A stretch of 64,000 nucleotides of DNA from an uncultured Bacteroidales bacterium (GTDB lineage: Bacteria > Bacteroidota > Bacteroidia > Bacteroidales > UBA932). Below the pieces are notes generated by a model. That model was not told where the DNA came from. It did not search any database and saw only the letters and a list, made by a program, of their open reading frames with translations. Both the position numbers and the translations under genes were made by a program. The DNA is taken from the NCBI GenBank assembly GCA_900318955.1, contig ONMJ01000001.1, forward strand, positions 22,656-86,655, read 5' to 3'. Positions 51,972-64,000 of the stretch are shown piece after piece. The first letter of the stretch is position 1. Each line of letters starts with the position of its first letter.

Positions 51972-54953
51972 ATGAGTATGAATATAAGATATTTTACTGC
52001 CGCACTTGCGGCGACAATCCTCTCAGGGGTGTTTACCTTCGCTCCTGCGCAGGATAAAAAGGCGGATGCTTTCCGCGAGGCAGTCCGTCTTTACGACAAC
52101 GGATCCTACGAAAGGGCTGCTGTCCTTTTCTCTTCTATGGACGGAGAGTTCGCCGAAGGGTATAAGGTGCTTTCCGACATAGCCCTTAAGAAAGAGGGAT
52201 ATGAGGCGGAAGCACTTGATTATCTGGAGAAATGGCCCGAATCCAAGCTTTGTACCGATATCAATTGGAAGTGGGGAAGCAACCTTTTCGATGAAGGAAA
52301 GTATACTGACGCAGCATTCCGTTTTACACGTATTTCAGAGACGGATCTAGATAAAAGCGAACGTGTCGGGTATCTTTTCAGAAGGGCCTATTCGGAGTTT
52401 GCTCAAGGCAATTACAGCGTTGCCGAACCACTTTTCTTCAGAGTCCTCGACTCCCATTCATCCGACTATGATGCTCCGTCTTCATACTGTCTTGGATATA
52501 TGGCATATTCTGCAGGTAAATTCAAGGAAGCCTTCAAGAATTTCAAGGATGCCTCGGACGATATCAGATTCGAAGAAATCGCTTCATACTATATGCTGGA
52601 GTGCCGTTTCATGATGAAAGACTACGATTATGTCATTGATAACGGCACAGACATGTTCCTCAAAGTTCCTGAGGACCGCCAGCCCCATATGGCCAGGATT
52701 ATTTCGGAAGCATACCTTGTGAAGGGCGATGTTGCGAAGGCTAAAGAGTATTATGAGAAGAATCTTCTGAACAAGGCGGTAAAGAACCGTGCGGATTACT
52801 TCTATTCCGGTTCTGTTCTCTATGCGGTCAAAGATTATCAGGGAGCTATCGATAATTTCACCAAGATGGGAGAGTTGGCCGATTCCCTCGGACAGATTGC
52901 CTCTTATGAACTCGGATACAGCTATATCGAGACCAAGGACAAGGTCTCCGCTCTGGAGTCCTTCAAGAATGCTTCTTCCCTTGATTTCGACCCGAATATT
53001 AAAGAAGACGCATATTTCAATTTTGCCAAGCTCGCTTTTGATATCAACCATGACACCTCTTCTTTCGAAGAGTATCTGAAGCGTTATGGCGGGAAATCAA
53101 AGGGCGATAAAATCTACAACTACATGGCGATGGCTGCTCTTTACAACCACGATTATGAAGGTGCCGTCGCTGCATATGACAATATCGACGAACTTGATGA
53201 GGGGATGAAGTCCAACTACATGAAGGCGTACTTCATGAGGGCGAATCAGTTGATTGGAAATGGTGCCTGGAGAGATGCCGTTCCTTGCCTGAAAGCGGCC
53301 GCTTATTACTCTCCAAGGCAGAATCCATTCAATCAGCTTTCTCGTTTCTGGCTCGCCGAATCGCTCTATCACGACGAGAAATATTCCGAGTCGAGGAATA
53401 TCCTTACCGACCTCTACAACCTTTCCGCTCTCGACGGCAAGGCGGAAGGATACATCATTCCATATGACATCGCCTATACTTTCTTCAAGGAAGGCGATTA
53501 TATGAGCGCCCTGAAGTGGTTCAATAGCTATATGGAGTCAGGGAACGACCTTTACGGATCGGACGCAATGACAAGAATCGGGGACTGCTATTTCTTCACC
53601 AAAGACTACAGGACGGCAGTTGCCGCATTTGAGAGAAAACTCTCTGTTTATCCCGATCCCAATGACGTCTATCCATATTTCCGGGCGGGTGTCGCCAGCG
53701 GACTACTCGGTGAAAAGGAAAGAAAGGTCAAGCTTCTGGAGAATGTGAAAGAGGCGTCTCCGACCGCCAAATACTTTACCGAGGCTATGTATGAGCTCGG
53801 AAGGGCTTATGTAGAAACCGGTAACGATGACGATGCGATCAGGACCTTCAAGACCCTCAGGTCGTCTACTACCGACAACAGCTATGCGGCCAAATCTCTT
53901 ATCGAGCTTGGAATGATTTCTAGAAACAAGGGCGAGTACTCGAAGTCACTGGATTATTACAAGCAGGTCGTCGAGACCATGGCAGGAACCGAATATGCCG
54001 ACGATGCTCTCATTGCAGTTGAATCTCTTTATAGGACTCTCGAAGAGCCGGATGCGTATCTTGCCTATGTCAATTCTCTTGGCGACAAGGCCGGAAGGGA
54101 TGAGGCTCAGAAGGACAATGCCTATTTCGGCACTGCGGAACAGATTTTCATGACGGGTAATTACGACAAGGCCCTTTCAACCTTCGAGAATTACCTTCAG
54201 CGATTCCCCGGCGGGCTCCATCTCGCTCAGACGGAGTATTATATGGGCGAGTGCAATCGCTCCCTCGGCAGGAAAGAGAAGGCCATTGACTGGTTCTCGA
54301 AGGCTGTCGACGATGGGGCAGAGGGATCATTCAAAGAGCTCTCGATGCTCGGTTTCGCTTCTCTGTCTTATTCAATCGGGAGGTACGATAATGCGTTCGG
54401 AGGCTATTCAGCCCTCGTTTCCGAGTCTAAGCTAGACGACAACAGAAAGGCTGCCAGAATCGGTATGATGCGCTCTGCTTATAAGGCTAAACGCTACGAC
54501 GATGCGATTGGGGCGGCAGAAGGAGTCAAGGGTGAGAACTCCTCCAATGGAGCTATCCTCCGCGAAGCAGATTATCTGACTGCGCGGTCATATCTTGAAT
54601 CCAGCCGCCGTGACCAGGCTTTCGCTCTATTCGAAAAGCTCTCATTGGAGCCATCTACTGTTGAGGGGGCTGAGGCGTCATATCTGATTATCCAGGACCT
54701 TTACGATCGCGGACGTTTCGACGAGGTAGAGGATAAGGTCTATGCTTTTGCTCCCAAGGCCGGCTCACAGAGTTACTGGCTGGCAAAAGCCTTTATAGTG
54801 CTTGGAGACTCCTTTGCAGAGAAGGGTAATCTCGCTCAGGCGAAGGCTACCTTCGAGAGTGTCAAGAATGGCTACAAGCCTTCAGCCGGTGCCGAGGACG
54901 ACGTCCTTGACCAGATTGACATGAGACTTGCTAAACTTAATGAAATGAACTGA
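51972..54953 (+). CDS. Large exported tetratricopeptide repeat protein
   Basis: A 993-residue protein with a signal peptide (NIRYFTAALAATILSGVFTFAPAQ). Almost the whole mature chain is built of degenerate TPR units from about residue 30 to 985, for example YMALAALYNHDYEGAVAAY-like, AMYELGRAYVETGNDDDAIR and TEYYMGECNRSLGRKEKAID. No enzymatic domain. Homologous Bacteroidetes proteins are annotated only as TPR proteins. The beta-barrel gene begins 2 bp after the stop, so the pair is almost certainly co-translated and works together in the periplasm and outer membrane, possibly in assembly or export of a surface component. ATG 51972 or ATG 51978 could be the start. Confidence 0.83.
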   Translation: MSMNIRYFTAALAATILSGVFTFAPAQDKKADAFREAVRLYDNGSYERAAVLFSSMDGEFAEGYKVLSDIALKKEGYEAEALDYLEKWPESKLCTDINWKWGSNLFDEGKYTDAAFRFTRISETDLDKSERVGYLFRRAYSEFAQGNYSVAEPLFFRVLDSHSSDYDAPSSYCLGYMAYSAGKFKEAFKNFKDASDDIRFEEIASYYMLECRFMMKDYDYVIDNGTDMFLKVPEDRQPHMARIISEAYLVKGDVAKAKEYYEKNLLNKAVKNRADYFYSGSVLYAVKDYQGAIDNFTKMGELADSLGQIASYELGYSYIETKDKVSALESFKNASSLDFDPNIKEDAYFNFAKLAFDINHDTSSFEEYLKRYGGKSKGDKIYNYMAMAALYNHDYEGAVAAYDNIDELDEGMKSNYMKAYFMRANQLIGNGAWRDAVPCLKAAAYYSPRQNPFNQLSRFWLAESLYHDEKYSESRNILTDLYNLSALDGKAEGYIIPYDIAYTFFKEGDYMSALKWFNSYMESGNDLYGSDAMTRIGDCYFFTKDYRTAVAAFERKLSVYPDPNDVYPYFRAGVASGLLGEKERKVKLLENVKEASPTAKYFTEAMYELGRAYVETGNDDDAIRTFKTLRSSTTDNSYAAKSLIELGMISRNKGEYSKSLDYYKQVVETMAGTEYADDALIAVESLYRTLEEPDAYLAYVNSLGDKAGRDEAQKDNAYFGTAEQIFMTGNYDKALSTFENYLQRFPGGLHLAQTEYYMGECNRSLGRKEKAIDWFSKAVDDGAEGSFKELSMLGFASLSYSIGRYDNAFGGYSALVSESKLDDNRKAARIGMMRSAYKAKRYDDAIGAAEGVKGENSSNGAILREADYLTARSYLESSRRDQAFALFEKLSLEPSTVEGAEASYLIIQDLYDRGRFDEVEDKVYAFAPKAGSQSYWLAKAFIVLGDSFAEKGNLAQAKATFESVKNGYKPSAGAEDDVLDQIDMRLAKLNEMN

Positions 54954-54955
54954 TT

Positions 54956-56623
54956 ATGAGAAGATTGATCATATCCGCAGTGGCGCTTGCGTTCGCCGCT
55001 CATGCTTTCGGACAAGACCTTAACCCGACCGTTGTGGTGACTAATACCTATGAGGGCTCGGCGAGTGCGATAACCAAGCCGGATCGAGTTATGAATGTCC
55101 CCGATTCGGTGATGAAATTCAACCTCAATTTCGATTATTCCGTCTTCGACAAACCCTATCAGGGAGCATACGAGTTCCATCCGTATCTGGTGGTTATGAA
55201 GCCGAAGGGAGATCCTTCCGACAGGTCTTCGCTTTATTTCAAAGCCGGAGCCGGCTACACCTTTCGTCCTGAGGCGGCCCTTGTCTGGTCTCCGCTTCTG
55301 GGAAAGGGATTTTCCCTCAATGTCCACGCCGACCATTCCTCCTATTTCGGACTTTATCATGCGATAGAAGGAGCCAAGGGCGACGACGATCTCTTCCATG
55401 CGCTCCCGAGTGGGGACTCATACAAAGGCCATGATATGACCAATACTGCAGGAGTCGATCTGGGATATGCTTGGGGTGGTGGAAACGCTTCTGTATCAGT
55501 TGATTATCTTGGTATTAATGCTAAGGGACAGTCGACGGAACTCAACATGAACGGGCTTCAGGCTGTACTCAAGGCCTCCTCGAATAATTCTCAGGCGAGA
55601 GGTTTTTTCTATGATGCTTCGCTGAGAGGAAGGTTTTTCCAGGACGAATCAAGGGTTACTCTCGGAGCGAGTGCGGGGCACTCTCTCGGCAGTTCTTCAA
55701 GGATAGCTGCGGATGCCCTTCTCGACTGGGCAAAGATGAAAGTAGGAAGCGCTTCAACAGAAGTTCTCAGCGCCGATCCTTCCGCATTCTTATTAAGTGC
55801 GACCCCGAAGTATCAGTTCCTTTATGGCCGTTTCCAGCTTAGTGCGGGAGTCTGTGTTTCAATCCCGTTCTATTATGCCCCCGAGTCATATTCATTCAGG
55901 AGGGGTCAGATTATTTATCCTGATCTCCATGCCAGGATAGGACTCATAGACGAACGTCTTGCTGCTTTTGCGTCAGTAACGGGAGGGAATACCCTTAATT
56001 CTTCGGCTGATATCCGCATGATGCGTCATTTCGCTTATATGCCCTATGCGGAGAATGCGATAGGCATTACAAGCGAGAGGCTGAACGCAAAGCTCGGCAT
56101 TGAAGGCAATATCCTTTCTATGCTTCAATTCTCTCTCAGCGGAGGTTATTCTATCCTTTCTGGAGGGCTTCTGGACTATGCTGTCACAGCTTACACGCCT
56201 CTTTCCTGCCTTAAGGCTGTAGATTACGGCTATTGGTTCGCTGATTTGAAGTATGACTTCAAGAGGATGGGAATCGAGGTAGATGGCTCTCTTGGCCTCC
56301 GTTATGCTCCCGGGATAAGCGAAGAACTCGTTCTTTCTCCCTCCCTCCTTTCCGGCACTACAAGGGCTCTCTACAACTGGAAGGGAAGGCTGAAAGCAGG
56401 CCTTGTCACCGACTATTCCATGAAGAGGGTCGCAACCTTTGGCGATTCCACTCTTGATGTCCCCGGGTTCTTCGATCTCGGACTTGTCGGAGAGTTCTCA
56501 TTTACACCCAATATCGGTGCATGGTTGAGGGCCGGAAATCTTCTTGGTCAGGCCATTCAGAGGACGCCTTTCATAGCAGAGAAAGGACGCTGGGTTATAG
56601 GAGGTATAAATTTGAAATTCTAA
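54956..56623 (+). CDS. Outer-membrane beta-barrel protein
   Basis: A 555-residue protein with a signal peptide (RLIISAVALAFAAHAFGQ). From about residue 50 it consists of alternating amphipathic strands rich in aromatic, Ser and Gly residues (LYFKAGAGYTFRPEAALVWS, FYDASLRGRFFQDESRVTLG) and ends INLKF with the C-terminal Phe used by the BAM machinery. No plug or TonB box is visible, so this is a barrel rather than a full TonB-dependent receptor. It is paired with the TPR gene 2 bp upstream. The -33 element of the gyrB promoter lies inside its last codons. Function unknown. Confidence 0.78.
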   Translation: MRRLIISAVALAFAAHAFGQDLNPTVVVTNTYEGSASAITKPDRVMNVPDSVMKFNLNFDYSVFDKPYQGAYEFHPYLVVMKPKGDPSDRSSLYFKAGAGYTFRPEAALVWSPLLGKGFSLNVHADHSSYFGLYHAIEGAKGDDDLFHALPSGDSYKGHDMTNTAGVDLGYAWGGGNASVSVDYLGINAKGQSTELNMNGLQAVLKASSNNSQARGFFYDASLRGRFFQDESRVTLGASAGHSLGSSSRIAADALLDWAKMKVGSASTEVLSADPSAFLLSATPKYQFLYGRFQLSAGVCVSIPFYYAPESYSFRRGQIIYPDLHARIGLIDERLAAFASVTGGNTLNSSADIRMMRHFAYMPYAENAIGITSERLNAKLGIEGNILSMLQFSLSGGYSILSGGLLDYAVTAYTPLSCLKAVDYGYWFADLKYDFKRMGIEVDGSLGLRYAPGISEELVLSPSLLSGTTRALYNWKGRLKAGLVTDYSMKRVATFGDSTLDVPGFFDLGLVGEFSFTPNIGAWLRAGNLLGQAIQRTPFIAEKGRWVIGGINLKF

Positions 56624-56642
56624 TATATTATCACTATATTTG
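56611..56642 (+). promoter_or_regulatory. Full -33/-7 promoter for the gyrB-clpX run
   Basis: TTTG at 56611-56614, a 20-nt spacer and TATATTTG at 56635-56642. The -33 box lies within the last codons of the barrel gene. The ATG of gyrB is 37 nt beyond the -7 element. Confidence 0.75.
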
Positions 56643-56658
56643 TATGTTTATATTATAA

Positions 56659-58685
<2,027 letters not shown>

Positions 58686-58686
<1 letters not shown>

Positions 58687-60746
58687 TGCGCTTGAATTTT
58701 CCGAAGATTCCGAGACGGATAATACCGCTCATCATCGCTTTCCTCGTCCTTGTGCTGTTTATGCCGAGGACGGCGAAGTTTGCTTACGACTACAGAAAAG
58801 GCACACCGTGGCCTTATGAGACTCTTGTAGCCCAGTTTGACTTCCCGATTTTGAAGACGGAAGAGCAAATTCAGCAGGAGAGAGAGGATATGGGAACAGG
58901 CATTGTCCCTTATTTCAAGAAATCTCAGGAAAGGACCAACTCCGTTATCAAGAATATTGAAGCACTGGACCTTGGAAGGCATTCTTCCATGAAATCTGCG
59001 ATTCTTCTTAAGGTCAAAGATATCTACGGAGTCGGTGTCATGTCTGATGCCAAGATAAAGCTCGGCAAGGGGCGCTCGGAGGTATCCAAGGATGTAATCT
59101 TCATTCAGACGGACAAGCGTGCCCAGAAGTATCCGGTTTCCGAGGTATACAAGGTCTCCAGCGCCCAGAACAAACTGCTGGCTGATATATCCCAGGCCTA
59201 TCCCCATGTCAATGCCGATTCGCTTCTTTCAAAAAGCGGAATCTATGATTTCATGGCCCCGAACCTTGAATTTGACAAGTCGATGACCGAGCTGGTTCAT
59301 GCCGAGTCAGCGGATTACATTTCCCCGACTCTCGGGTATGTCAATGCCGATCAGAAAATAGTTTCCAAAGGCGAGATAGTTACTTCTGAAGTCGCTCAGA
59401 TGCTTGATTCCTACAAGGAAGAATACAATAAGACCTACGGCTATGACGGTCCTCGTATACTGATTTGGCTCGGCAACATCATTATCGCCGTCGCTCTTCT
59501 GGCTATTCTGTACTTCTGCATACTTTGCTCGAACAGGAGGATTTTCGATGATAGGAACCGTTATCACTACCTGATTACGATTTTCCTGATCACAGCTCTT
59601 GCTGCATTCATTGTCGAAAGGCTCCATCCTTCATCGATTTTCATAGTGCCATTCTCTCTCTCCGCCCTATACCTTGTGGCATTCTTCAAAAAGAGAGTGG
59701 TTTTCCCTGTGTATGCAGTATCGCTTCTGCCGCTTCTTGTCTATTCAGGCAATGGTCTCGAACTTTATGTAATGTTCCTGACAGCCGGAGCCGTTTCCAT
59801 CTTCACATTCAAATACTTTGGCAAGGGCTGGCTCCAGTTCGTCAACGCGATGATAGTGTTTGCGGTACTGGTATTCGTATACTTGGGCTTCCGTCTTATC
59901 GATACAGGAAGCGCCAACATACTTCAGACCATACTGAAGCTACTGCTCGGATCCCTCCTCTCTGTGGCTCTTTATCCGGTCATATATCTTTTCGAGAAGC
60001 TGTTTAACCTGGTGTCGTCAACGCGTCTGGAGGAACTGGCCGATACCAACAACAAGCTTTTGCAGGAGCTTTCCGCAAAGGCACCGGGCACTTTCCAGCA
60101 CAGCCTACAGGTAATGCACCTTTGCAGCGCTGCAGCTCATTCTATCTATGCAAATGAGCCTCTGATTAGGGCAGGCGCCCTTTATCATGATATCGGAAAG
60201 ATGACAAATCCTCTTTGCTTTATCGAGAATGAAACTTCAACTAACGGGGCTACCAAGTTCCATAGCGGCCTCTCCCCGAAGGAAAGCGCAAGATATATAA
60301 TTGCCCATGTGGATGAGGGGCTTAGGCTTGCGGATGAGTATAATCTCCCGGAGGTGATAAAGGATTTCATAAGGACCCACCATGGTACTTCTCCGACGGG
60401 ATATTTCTATACTCAGTATCTCAATGAGGGGGGCGATCCTAATGACGCCGGTGATTTCTTCTATCATGGCAAGAAACCGGTTACCAAGGAACAGATAATC
60501 CTTATGATATGTGACTCGCTTGAAGCTGCTTCGAGGAGTCTTAAGGACTATTCCGCAGAGACATTCGATACTTTTGTAGATAAGATTGTCGACAGTAAGC
60601 TTGCGCTCGGACAGCTTGAGCATGCCGATATTACCGTCAGCGAGCTTGGAATCGTCAAGAATACATTGAAGAACTATCTCCGCCAGATGTACCACGGCAG
60701 AATTAAATATCCCGAAAGAAATAATAATAACAATAATAACGATTGA
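58686..60746 (+). CDS. PgpH-like HD-domain phosphodiesterase (7TM-HD family)
   Basis: A 686-residue membrane protein. An N-terminal helix (IPLIIAFLVLVLFM) leads into an extracytoplasmic 7TMR-HDED-type domain (about 40-250), then seven helices (about 260-440) and a cytosolic HD domain with PGTFQHSLQVMHLC, the HD pair in YHDIGKM (His501, Asp502), HHGTSP and CDSLEAASRSL. The PgpH group hydrolyses cyclic di-AMP to pApA in Firmicutes; that substrate is inferred here. The C-terminus is unusual: seven consecutive Asn from AAT/AAC repeats, then Asp. Its ATG overlaps the gyrB stop by one base. Confidence 0.88.
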
Positions 60747-60750
60747 TTTT

Positions 60751-62067
60751 ATGAATATTACCAAGAATCAGATTGATGATCTCAACGTACAGGTCACCAT
60801 TTCTGTAGCAAATGAAGACTACGCCGAAACTGTCCGTAAGAGACTAAATGAAACCAAGAGAAAAGCTGATATCAGGGGCTTCCGCAAAGGAATGGCACCT
60901 CTTTCCCTTATCCAGAGGCTTTATGGGGACCAGGCCCTCTATGAGGCGGTCAATTCGGTCGTTTCCGATGCTCTTAACAGCTTTATCAAGGACGAGAAAC
61001 TTCGCGTAGTAGGGGAGCCTCTCGCTTCTGAGGACCAGAAAGAGAATGAGTGGAAGGCAGGCAACGATTTCGAGTTCAAATTCGATATTGCTCAGACTCC
61101 TGAGCTTAAATTCGAAGTCTCTGCTGATGACAAGATTCCTTACTATGAGATCAATGTCACCAAGGCGGCAAAGGAAGAGATGAAGAAGAATATGCTCAGC
61201 CAGGCCGGCTCCCTCGAAGATGTTGAGAAGAGCACCGCTGAGGATTATATCATTGCCGATATTTCCAACGGCGAGCATACCGCTGAAGGTGTCTATGTTT
61301 CGATCAAGAATGTTGCCGAGGACGTTCGCCCTCAGTTTGTCGGCCTCAAGGCTGATGACAAGGTTACAGTGAATGTCAATGAGGCTTTCACCAATGAGAC
61401 CGACAGGGCCGCCATGCTGAAAGTCGGAAAAGACAAACTCGCTACACTTAATCCTGAGTTTACTTTCACTGTCGTCAATGTCAAATCCTTCGTTCCCGCT
61501 GAGGAGAACCAGGAGACCTATGATAAGCTCTTTGGAAAGGATGCAGTCAAGAGCGCTGAGGAGTTTGATGCCCGCATTGAGCAGCAGATAAAGTCCAACC
61601 ACAAGCAGGATGCCGATTACCGTTTCTCTCTCGATGCCCGCAAGTATTTCCTTGACAAGGCTGACGTTCAGCTTCCGGAGGCTTTCCTCAAGAGGTGGCT
61701 CGCCTATGTCAATGAAGGCAAATTTACCAAGGAGCAGATCGATGAGGAGTTCGACGGCTTCCTCAGGGACTTCCGCTGGCAGCTTGTCCGCGGCTATATC
61801 ATGCAGAAATTCGGCCTCAAGGTAGAGGATAAGGATATCCATGATGCTGCCGTTTCCTATGCTGCATATCAGTATGCAATGTACGGAATGGGCAATGTTC
61901 CCGAGAACATCCTCGAAGATGCTGCAAAGTCAATGCTGGGCGACGAGAGACAGGTCCAGAGATTCGAAGAGCAGGTTGAGGACAATAAGGCTATCAATGC
62001 CATTCGTGAAAACGTTACTCTCGTGACCAAGAAGATTTCAGAAGAAAAATTCCGCGAACTCAAATAA
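60751..62067 (+). CDS. tig: Trigger factor, ribosome-associated chaperone
   Basis: A 438-residue protein. The ribosome-binding signature near residues 40-55 reads IRGFRKGMAPLSLIQRLYG, a Bacteroidetes form of the GFRxGxxP motif. The PPIase-type middle domain (about 150-240) is weak and the C-terminal domain forms the arms. It folds nascent chains and may isomerise prolyl bonds. Codon use is highly biased (AAG, GAG, CTC), which fits high expression. It lies 4 bp after the HD phosphodiesterase and 2 bp before clpP, the classical tig-clpP-clpX order. Confidence 0.93.
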   Translation: MNITKNQIDDLNVQVTISVANEDYAETVRKRLNETKRKADIRGFRKGMAPLSLIQRLYGDQALYEAVNSVVSDALNSFIKDEKLRVVGEPLASEDQKENEWKAGNDFEFKFDIAQTPELKFEVSADDKIPYYEINVTKAAKEEMKKNMLSQAGSLEDVEKSTAEDYIIADISNGEHTAEGVYVSIKNVAEDVRPQFVGLKADDKVTVNVNEAFTNETDRAAMLKVGKDKLATLNPEFTFTVVNVKSFVPAEENQETYDKLFGKDAVKSAEEFDARIEQQIKSNHKQDADYRFSLDARKYFLDKADVQLPEAFLKRWLAYVNEGKFTKEQIDEEFDGFLRDFRWQLVRGYIMQKFGLKVEDKDIHDAAVSYAAYQYAMYGMGNVPENILEDAAKSMLGDERQVQRFEEQVEDNKAINAIRENVTLVTKKISEEKFRELK

Positions 62068-62069
62068 TT

Positions 62070-62744
62070 ATGAATAAAGACGAATTTAGCAAATTCGCGA
62101 GCAAGGACAGGGGCATCTCATCGATGACCCTGTACCGTTATAGCTCGGCAGTAGACGCCTATATCAATCCTACAATCACTGAGGAGCGTAAGCTCAATGT
62201 CGCGCAGATGGACGTATTCAGCCGTCTTATGATGGATAGGATTATTTTCCTTGGTGTGCCTATTGATGATGATGTGGCCAATATTATAATGGCCCAGCTT
62301 CTTTTCCTCTCGTCAGTGGATAGCGGTGCAGATATATCCCTCTATCTCAATACCCCGGGAGGGCAGGTCAGCTCCGGACTCGGTATCTATGATACCATGC
62401 AGATAATCCAGCCCGATGTGGCTACGATCTGCACCGGTATGGCCGCCTCGATGGGCTCTGTACTCCTTTGCGCCGGGGCGAAGGGAAAGAGGAGTGCGCT
62501 CCCGCACTCCCGCGTCCTTATCCACCAGCCTCTTGGGGGAGCCCAGGGCCAAGCCAGCGACATACTTATAGCTGCCAAGGAGATTGAGAAGACTCGCGAG
62601 GAGCTCTTCCGTATCATCTCCTCCCATACCGGCCAGCCATACGAGAAGGTAGCTGCAGATGGGGAGAGGGACTATTGGATGAGCGCATCTGAAGCCCTGA
62701 GCTACGGTATGGTAGATGAAATCCTTTCCGGAAAGAAGAAATAA
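62070..62744 (+). CDS. clpP: ATP-dependent Clp protease proteolytic subunit
   Basis: A 224-residue serine protease. The catalytic triad is intact: Ser127 in GMAASMGS, His152 in [10 protein letters not shown] and Asp201 in ERDYWMSA, with the spacing of 25 and 49 residues seen in E. coli. [17 protein letters not shown] forms the oxyanion region. The N-terminal ~28 residues may be a propeptide. It forms the ClpXP degradation chamber. It ends in a TAATG junction with clpX. Confidence 0.97.
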   Translation: MNKDEFSKFASKDRGISSMTLYRYSSAVDAYINPTITEERKLNVAQMDVFSRLMMDRIIFLGVPIDDDVANIIMAQLLFLSSVDSGADISLYLNTPGGQVSSGLGIYDTMQIIQPDVATICTGMAASMGSVLLCAGAKGKRSALPHSRVLIHQPLGGAQGQASDILIAAKEIEKTREELFRIISSHTGQPYEKVAADGERDYWMSASEALSYGMVDEILSGKKK

Positions 62745-63967
62745 TGGCGAAGAATACGACTCCATATCACCACTGCATATTCTGCGGAAGAGACGAAAGG
62801 CAGGTGCCTATGCTTCTGCAGGGGATTGACGGATATATTTGCAGCGATTGTGTAGCCCTGGCTTCCGAGTATCTCAAGGATATTGAAAAAGCAGAAGGGA
62901 AAAATGCCGCTCCGGCTCCTCTTGGTAAAGCACCCAAGCCAAAGGAAATCAAGGCTTTCCTTGATAAATACGTCATAGGTCAGGATAGGGCAAAGACAGT
63001 CCTTTCAGTGGCTGTGTATAATCACTATAAGCGAATCGAGCACAACCTTGTGGACACTACAGACGACGGAGTTGAACTCGAAAAGTCCAATATTCTTCTC
63101 GTAGGACCTACCGGTACCGGCAAGACCCTTTTGGCGAAAACTATTGCCAAAATGCTGGATGTGCCGTTTACTATTGTAGACGCGACAGTGCTTACCGAGG
63201 CGGGATATGTCGGAGAGGATGTTGAGAGTATCCTTACCAGACTGCTTCAGGAAGCCGATTTCGATGAGAAAAAGGCGGAGAGGGGTATTGTCTTCATAGA
63301 TGAGATCGACAAGATTTCCCGTAAGAGCGACAACCCTTCAATCACCCGTGATGTTTCCGGAGAGGGAGTCCAGCAGGCCATGCTGAAGCTTCTCGAGGGC
63401 AATGTCGTCAATGTCCCTCCGAAGGGAGGCCGCAAACATCCTGAGCAGGAATTCATCCATGTCAACACCCAGAATATCCTCTTTATCTGCGGAGGTGCCT
63501 TTGAAGGTATAGAAAGGCATATTGCTCTTCGAAAGAATACCCGTATCATTGGCTTCAGCGCAGAGGAAAAGGAGAGGACCGAGGCGGATAACCTGCTTCA
63601 ATATGTAGAGGCAGAGGATCTTCGCGCTTATGGCCTCATTCCAGAGATAGTAGGTCGTCTCCCTGTTGTGACTTATCTTGACCAGCTCGACAGAGCCTCG
63701 CTCAAGCGGATTCTGACAGAGCCTAAGAACGCCATAATGAAACAGTACGAAAAGCTCTTCGAGATGGATGGGATGAAGCTTGAGATAGACCCGGAAGTGC
63801 TTGATTTAATAGTAGATACTGCTATTGAGCGAAAGCTCGGGGCTAGGGGACTCAGGGCGATTTCCGAGAAGATAATGAACGATGCTATGTTCGAAGCACC
63901 ATCCTCCCGGAAAAAGACCTTCCATCTCACACTAGACTACGCAAAGAAAAAAATGGAGAGCTCCTAG
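62744..63967 (+). CDS. clpX: ATP-dependent Clp protease ATP-binding subunit ClpX
   Basis: A 407-residue AAA+ unfoldase. The N-terminal zinc finger has Cys11, Cys14, Cys33 and Cys36. Walker A GPTGTGKT is at 121-128, Walker [14 protein letters not shown] is near 184-196, pore-loop and sensor elements follow, and [10 protein letters not shown] near 370 carries the sensor-2 arginine. It unfolds substrates and feeds them to ClpP. It overlaps clpP by one base and ends at an intrinsic terminator. Confidence 0.97.
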   Translation: MAKNTTPYHHCIFCGRDERQVPMLLQGIDGYICSDCVALASEYLKDIEKAEGKNAAPAPLGKAPKPKEIKAFLDKYVIGQDRAKTVLSVAVYNHYKRIEHNLVDTTDDGVELEKSNILLVGPTGTGKTLLAKTIAKMLDVPFTIVDATVLTEAGYVGEDVESILTRLLQEADFDEKKAERGIVFIDEIDKISRKSDNPSITRDVSGEGVQQAMLKLLEGNVVNVPPKGGRKHPEQEFIHVNTQNILFICGGAFEGIERHIALRKNTRIIGFSAEEKERTEADNLLQYVEAEDLRAYGLIPEIVGRLPVVTYLDQLDRASLKRILTEPKNAIMKQYEKLFEMDGMKLEIDPEVLDLIVDTAIERKLGARGLRAISEKIMNDAMFEAPSSRKKTFHLTLDYAKKKMESS

Positions 63968-63982
63968 AGCCCTCCATTTTTT
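63951..63982 (+). terminator. Intrinsic terminator after clpX
   Basis: AAATGGAG (63951-63958, inside the last clpX codons) pairs with CTCCATTT (63972-63979), followed by a short T-tract. It closes the gyrB-clpX run; the last 18 bases of the window hold nothing recognisable. Confidence 0.72.
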
Positions 63983-64000
63983 ATAAGTTATCTTCGAAGT

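Noticed and set aside
60844-61842. 332-residue open frame antisense to tig
   Set aside because: It lies entirely opposite a highly expressed, codon-biased gene, is Leu/Ile-rich without domains, and has no promoter; an artefact of codon bias.

Overview
The window comes from a member of the Bacteroidota, most likely the order Bacteroidales. The evidence is a SusC/SusD pair with a linked ECF sigma factor and FecR-type anti-sigma factor, a BACON-domain lipoprotein, a GH92 mannosidase, an ATP-type PEP carboxykinase, and Bacteroidetes-type promoters (TAnnTTTG at -7, sometimes with TTTG 19-21 nt upstream) before most transcription units. The moderate GC content and carbohydrate genes would suit a gut-type uncultured Bacteroidales, but that placement is inference. 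Gene order is dense: most operon neighbours are a few bases apart or overlap (TAATG, ATGA-like and GTGA junctions), and five of the eight convergent junctions overlap through the stop codons. No gene-free stretch exceeds 300 bp.

Layout. 1-5175 (minus): an ABC exporter, a VanZ-like membrane protein and a large secreted amidase with an inserted golvesin/xanthan-lyase-type domain, each overlapping the next by one base. 5242-13360: a GT2-like glycosyltransferase, a degenerate M28 peptidase-like protein, a periplasmic TPR protein coupled to a WalJ/YycJ-type metallo-beta-lactamase-fold nuclease, a MATE exporter and RecQ. 13504-15455: a PspC-PadR-PspC envelope-stress type operon. 15514-31779: pckA, a PhnP-like hydrolase, an operon of BACON lipoprotein, TamB, an RsmI-like methylase and MtaB, then TsaD, a flavoprotein, and an alpha/beta hydrolase-Dtd-MnmA operon; tRNA modification and quality control recur here (TsaD, MtaB, MnmA, Dtd). 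31876-38589: cytidine deaminase, the small SRP RNA gene (ffs), then an isomerase-fold protein, a Tat-lipoprotein flavoenzyme and a 1155-residue GH92-GH125 fusion, which is the most unusual gene in the window. 38608-47391: a HI0933-type flavoprotein, tRNA-Thr(CGT), and the sigma/FecR/SusC/SusD uptake locus. 47555-51900: phosphohexomutase, a THUMP-like-domain methyltransferase, Nth and FtsE. 51972-56623: a 993-residue TPR protein paired with an outer-membrane beta-barrel. 56680-63967: gyrB, a PgpH-like HD phosphodiesterase, tig, clpP and clpX in one tight run closed by a terminator.

How the genes work together: two parts concern glycan use. The SusCD system is a signalling type (STN domain on SusC) and its sigma/FecR pair should sense the same ligand that SusCD imports. 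The GH92-GH125 fusion would remove alpha-linked mannose, with alpha-1,6 cleavage expected from the GH125 half, at the cell surface or in the periplasm. A functional link between these two loci is inference from proximity only. Envelope biogenesis (TamB, TPR plus barrel pair, amidase, ABC exporter), tRNA modification and ClpXP proteolysis account for most of the rest.
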